Assembly: GCA_021778845.1 (NCBI GenBank)
Contig: JAJYBU010000027.1
Span: 1-53,048, forward strand
DNA: 53,048 nt
DNA from: Acidobacteriota bacterium
GTDB taxonomy: Bacteria; Acidobacteriota; Terriglobia; Terriglobales; Acidobacteriaceae
Direction of reading: 5' to 3'
Of the stretch, positions 50,252-53,048 are shown one piece after another. How positions within the stretch are numbered: position 1 is the stretch's first letter; each line of letters starts with the position of its first letter. A program made the position numbers and the translations under genes. The notes under the pieces were generated by a model. It did no database searches. It was not told the DNA's origin and saw only the letters and a program-made list of their open reading frames with translations.

Positions 50252-52342
50252 CTACCAGACCTTGCACGCAGGCGTGTGCACCATCGGTTGCCCGGCCTTG
50301 CAGCCGAAGGCCTTCTGGAACTCCGGCAGGTTCGACACCACACCATTGATGCGCGCAGACGATGGTGAGTGAGGGTCGGTAGCGGCCTGCACGCGCTCAT
50401 TCTGCACACGCTCATTGGAGCACGCCCACTGCGCCATGCCCACGAAGAACCTCTGGTCCGGCGTGAAGCCGTCAATGTCCGCGAGGTGTTCACCTGCCGT
50501 CTGCTGCTTCCACGCAATATAGGCCAGCAGCGTTCCTCCCAGGTCCGCGACGTCCTCGCCGCTGGTCAGCTTCGAGTTGATGTGAATGTCGTCAACAATC
50601 GTGAACCCGGCATACTGTTGGCGCACGCAGCCGATGCGCTTTTCGAAGCCCTTCGCATCCGCAGGCGTCCACCAGTCGCGCAGGTTGCCCTTGGAGTCGA
50701 ACTGCCGGCCCTCGTCATCGAAGGCGTGCGTGAGTTCATGACCGATCGTCGCTCCCGTGTTGCCATAGTTCGGCGCGTCATCCAGCTTCGGATCATAGAG
50801 CGGAGGCTGTAACACGCCCGCCGGGAAGTTGATATCGTTCATCTGTGGATCGAAGTAGGCGTTCACGGTAGGCGGTGTCATACCCCATTCGTCACGATTC
50901 ACCGGCTTGCCCAGTTTGTTCCACTCGTAGGCTTCCTCGAAGCGATAGGCGCGATCAACATCGCCGAAGTAGTCGCCGGGCGTCACCTCAAGCGCACTGT
51001 AGTCGCGCCAGTGGTCGGGATAGCCGATCTTGTTGCGAATCGCGTGCAGCTTGCGCAGCGCCTCCTCTTTGGTAGCCGGGCTCATCCAGTCGAGGCTCTC
51101 AATCTCGTGCTGCATCGCGGCCTCAATCTGCTCAGTCATGAGTTGCGTGCGAGCCTTCATATCGGCCGAGAACGTGCGCGCGACAAACTCCTGGCCCAAC
51201 GCCTCTCCAAGGTTGCGATCAACAGCGCGCGTGCAGGTCTTCCACCGCGGCGGCATCGCGGGAACGCCGCGCAGCGTGGTCGAGTAGAAATCGAAGCTTG
51301 CCTGCTCGAAGGGCCGCGAGAGATACGGTGCCGAGGCACTCAGCAAATGAAACCGCAGATACGCGCGCAGCGCAGTCAGATCTTCCACAGTGAGTTCAGT
51401 CTGAAGGGCCTTGAGGAACGCTGGCTGCGTGACGTTAAGCTTGCTGACCCCGTGCGCTCCCTGCTCGACAAGGTACGCAGACCAGTCAATCGCTGGCGCG
51501 AGCTTCTCGACGTCAGCAATAGGCATCATGTGATACAGGTTGTGCGGATCACGTTCCTGGACACGCGTGAGCGATGCCCTGGCCAGCGCCGTCTCGATGC
51601 GGATGATGCTGGCGGCGTCGGAACTCGCCTGCTCAACGGGCTCGCCGCTGAGCGTCAGCAGTTGTGCAACATAGGCGGCATACTGCTCGCGCAGCTTCAC
51701 GCTCCTCTCATCGTTCTTGAGGTAGTAGTCGCGGTCGGGGAGGCCGAGTCCGCCTGCGCCCAGTTCGACGATCACAGTGGAGGAGTCCACCGCATCCTGC
51801 GTCGTGCCCGAGCGGAAGAAAAAGTTGCCCAGATCGTCGTGATGCAGCGTCGCAATGGCGGCGAGAAGCTCAGGCCGGGTCGTGAGCGCGTCAATGCGGG
51901 CCAGCGCCGGCTGGATCGGCTTATCCCCATCGGCGTTGATCGCCGCGGTGTTCATGCACGCCGCAAAATAATCGCCCACCTTCTGCTGCACCGGCGTACG
52001 ATCCGTAGCCTTGGCATCCTGCTCGAGGATGCCCCACAGAAACTGCTGATTCTCATTGGCCAGCTTCGAATAAACATCCCACCCAGCCTGATCGGCAGGA
52101 ATCGGGTTGAGCTTCTGCCAGCCGCCACAGGCGTACTTGTAAAAGTTCACGCAGGGATTCACGCTGCGGTCGAGGCTGCGGAGATCGAGCGACGGCGAGT
52201 AAGGCATCGCCTGCAACGGCTGGGGCGCACCCGGCGCGGAAGGTTGCTGAGCGAGACCGACAGAGGCGACGAACATGAGCGTCAGAACGGGGGCAATGAC
52301 ACGCGTCAACTTAATCACGGGTGAGAAACTCCTGCGAATCAT
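50252..52342 (-). CDS. M13-family (neprilysin/PepO-like) zinc endopeptidase
   Basis: The 696-residue product has a signal peptide (hydrophobic run ViAPVLTLMFVASVGLA). The zinc site is GHELTHAFDDEG (HExxH) with the downstream third ligand in SGEDVADLGG (the family ENxAD motif with small change, GEDVAD). The NAYFDP and conserved C-terminal Cys segment (CKAGQPMVHTPACKVW) are also typical. These enzymes trim secreted oligopeptides. Start ATG 52342 is the first in frame with a signal peptide. The family is abundant and exported in Acidobacteria. The Glu-Asn to Glu-Asp change in the motif is conservative. Confidence 0.93.
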   Translation of the reverse strand: MIRRSFSPVIKLTRVIAPVLTLMFVASVGLAQQPSAPGAPQPLQAMPYSPSLDLRSLDRSVNPCVNFYKYACGGWQKLNPIPADQAGWDVYSKLANENQQFLWGILEQDAKATDRTPVQQKVGDYFAACMNTAAINADGDKPIQPALARIDALTTRPELLAAIATLHHDDLGNFFFRSGTTQDAVDSSTVIVELGAGGLGLPDRDYYLKNDERSVKLREQYAAYVAQLLTLSGEPVEQASSDAASIIRIETALARASLTRVQERDPHNLYHMMPIADVEKLAPAIDWSAYLVEQGAHGVSKLNVTQPAFLKALQTELTVEDLTALRAYLRFHLLSASAPYLSRPFEQASFDFYSTTLRGVPAMPPRWKTCTRAVDRNLGEALGQEFVARTFSADMKARTQLMTEQIEAAMQHEIESLDWMSPATKEEALRKLHAIRNKIGYPDHWRDYSALEVTPGDYFGDVDRAYRFEEAYEWNKLGKPVNRDEWGMTPPTVNAYFDPQMNDINFPAGVLQPPLYDPKLDDAPNYGNTGATIGHELTHAFDDEGRQFDSKGNLRDWWTPADAKGFEKRIGCVRQQYAGFTIVDDIHINSKLTSGEDVADLGGTLLAYIAWKQQTAGEHLADIDGFTPDQRFFVGMAQWACSNERVQNERVQAATDPHSPSSARINGVVSNLPEFQKAFGCKAGQPMVHTPACKVW

Positions 52343-52450
52343 CGTACACAGGGAGACAGATCACGAGGAGGAAATTCACCCGCACTTCGCCCGCAAACGA
52401 ACAATCCACGCTGGCTTAGCGTGGATCATCAACCCATATCAGAGTAAGTT

Positions 52451-52537
52451 TGGTGCCGAAAAGAGGACTCGAACCTCCACACCCTTGCGAGTACATGGAC
52501 CTGAACCATGCGCGTCTGCCAATTCCGCCATTTCGGC
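52451..52537 (-). tRNA. tRNA-Leu, anticodon CAG
   Basis: On the minus strand GCCGAAATGGCGGAATTGG starts the acceptor and D arms, the anticodon loop contains TTCAGGT (CAG), a long variable arm (TACTCGCAAGGGTGT) identifies a class II tRNA, and TTCGAGTC is the T loop. The acceptor closes with TTCGGC and CCA is encoded. All stems are paired. Confidence 0.95.
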
Positions 52538-52739
52538 TCACATTCAGAGGCTGAGGCCGTATCCAGCCGCGCGAACTGCGTGAACTCTTAGTTTCACAGA
52601 GCGGGGCCGGGCTGTCAATGGCTGCCCGGCCCCGCTCCCCGCGTGCGGTTGACGCGCAGGCGGGTTACACTGGGCGAGTCCTGAACGCCTGAAGTGTCGT
52701 CCGGCGTTCCACCCCACCGCAGGAGCAGCACCAGGCACA

Positions 52740-52997
52740 ATGAGTGAGCCTTCGACCAGCAGCGAACCGGTCGCGCAACCGCAGATTCCCGAAGCGCTTG
52801 CACTGGAGATTCGGCGGCTCGCGCATGACCTGTCGAATGCGCTGGAGATTATCGTGCAGACCAGTTACCTGCTGAACATGGCGGAGTTGAAAGAACCTGC
52901 CAGTGACTGGTTGCACATGCTGGACTCCGGCGTCGCCAAAGCTCTGGAGCTGAATCTCCAACTGCGCGAGTACATCAAGACGAATACGCCGCGGTAG
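52740..52997 (+). CDS. Small protein with HDLSN motif (histidine-kinase dimerisation-like)
   Basis: The 85-residue protein is largely two helices. The first contains LAHDLSNALEIIVQTSYLL, which resembles the H-box (HDLxN) of histidine-kinase dimerisation and phosphoacceptor domains; the second is LHMLDSGVAKALELNLQLRE. There is no ATPase domain. It may be a phosphotransfer or regulatory helper, or an orphan remnant of a kinase dimer domain. The ATG follows a weak purine stretch. Its right neighbours lie outside the window. Confidence 0.6.
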   Translation: MSEPSTSSEPVAQPQIPEALALEIRRLAHDLSNALEIIVQTSYLLNMAELKEPASDWLHMLDSGVAKALELNLQLREYIKTNTPR

Positions 52998-53048
52998 TTG
53001 TCAGGCTTCAATCCTCCGCTGGTGCGTCCGTCGTGAAAGACAGCTAAA

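Overview
The window looks like part of an acidobacterial chromosome (class Terriglobia type). This is inferred from the gene families, with no sequence search behind it. The supporting families are two very large secreted VPS10/BNR-repeat proteins, a secreted S53 pro-kumamolisin protease with an Ig-like tail, a fragment of a carboxypeptidase-regulatory-domain TonB receptor, an M13 endopeptidase, secreted YceI and a class II ribonucleotide reductase. The right part (about 31.7-53 kb) is GC-rich with long antisense shadow frames. The left part (1-15 kb) is visibly more A/T-rich and looks like an accessory island.

Region 1 (about 1.0-15.2 kb, all + strand) is a metal-export and redox module. It has a Cys-rich small exported protein, an exported protein with an internal duplication, a CusC-like outer membrane factor, a CusB-like adaptor with two heavy-metal-binding modules, a NosL-like Cys protein, and a CusA-like RND pump that keeps the Cu/Ag methionine triad. 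These are followed by a lytic transglycosylase, a DUF2318-like CxxC/CxxC membrane protein, a small exported VVSDTMCG protein and a membrane-anchored TPR protein. After a gap with an IS5-type relic come a fused monoheme cytochrome/beta-barrel protein (Cyc2-like layout) and a diheme cytochrome c. The last two could carry electrons across the outer membrane.

Region 2 (about 15.2-24.3 kb) is a graveyard: a tyrosine-recombinase fragment, a frameshifted DODA-type dioxygenase, a frameshifted SDR, an ndh/hdeD chimera, and fragments of ackA, cas3, a TonB receptor and an IS3 orfA. Intact genes sit among them: an amidohydrolase/TRIC channel/M20 operon, a lipocalin-like gene and yceI.

Region 3 (24.3-29.8 kb) holds a class I ribonucleotide reductase operon, nrdA-nrdB, with a cobalamin riboswitch in its leader. 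NrdB has Phe in place of the radical Tyr, which marks subclass Ic (Mn/Fe, Chlamydia-type). Upstream lie an nrdG-like relic fused to an integrase relic, and a tRNA(CAT) gene whose 3' end faces that integrase. A B12-dependent class II enzyme (nrdJ) lies at 42.5-45.9 kb. Together they suggest a B12-gated choice of reductase. A similar 16-bp dyad (candidate NrdR box) precedes both.

Region 4 (29.8-53 kb) looks like core chromosome: a lipoprotein, a divergent VPS10/BNR pair, secreted YceI, the S53 protease, nrdJ (with a REP-like palindrome inside the coding region), a 5 x 21-bp tandem repeat, gyrB, aqpZ, an M13 peptidase, tRNA-Leu(CAG) and a small HDLSN-motif protein.
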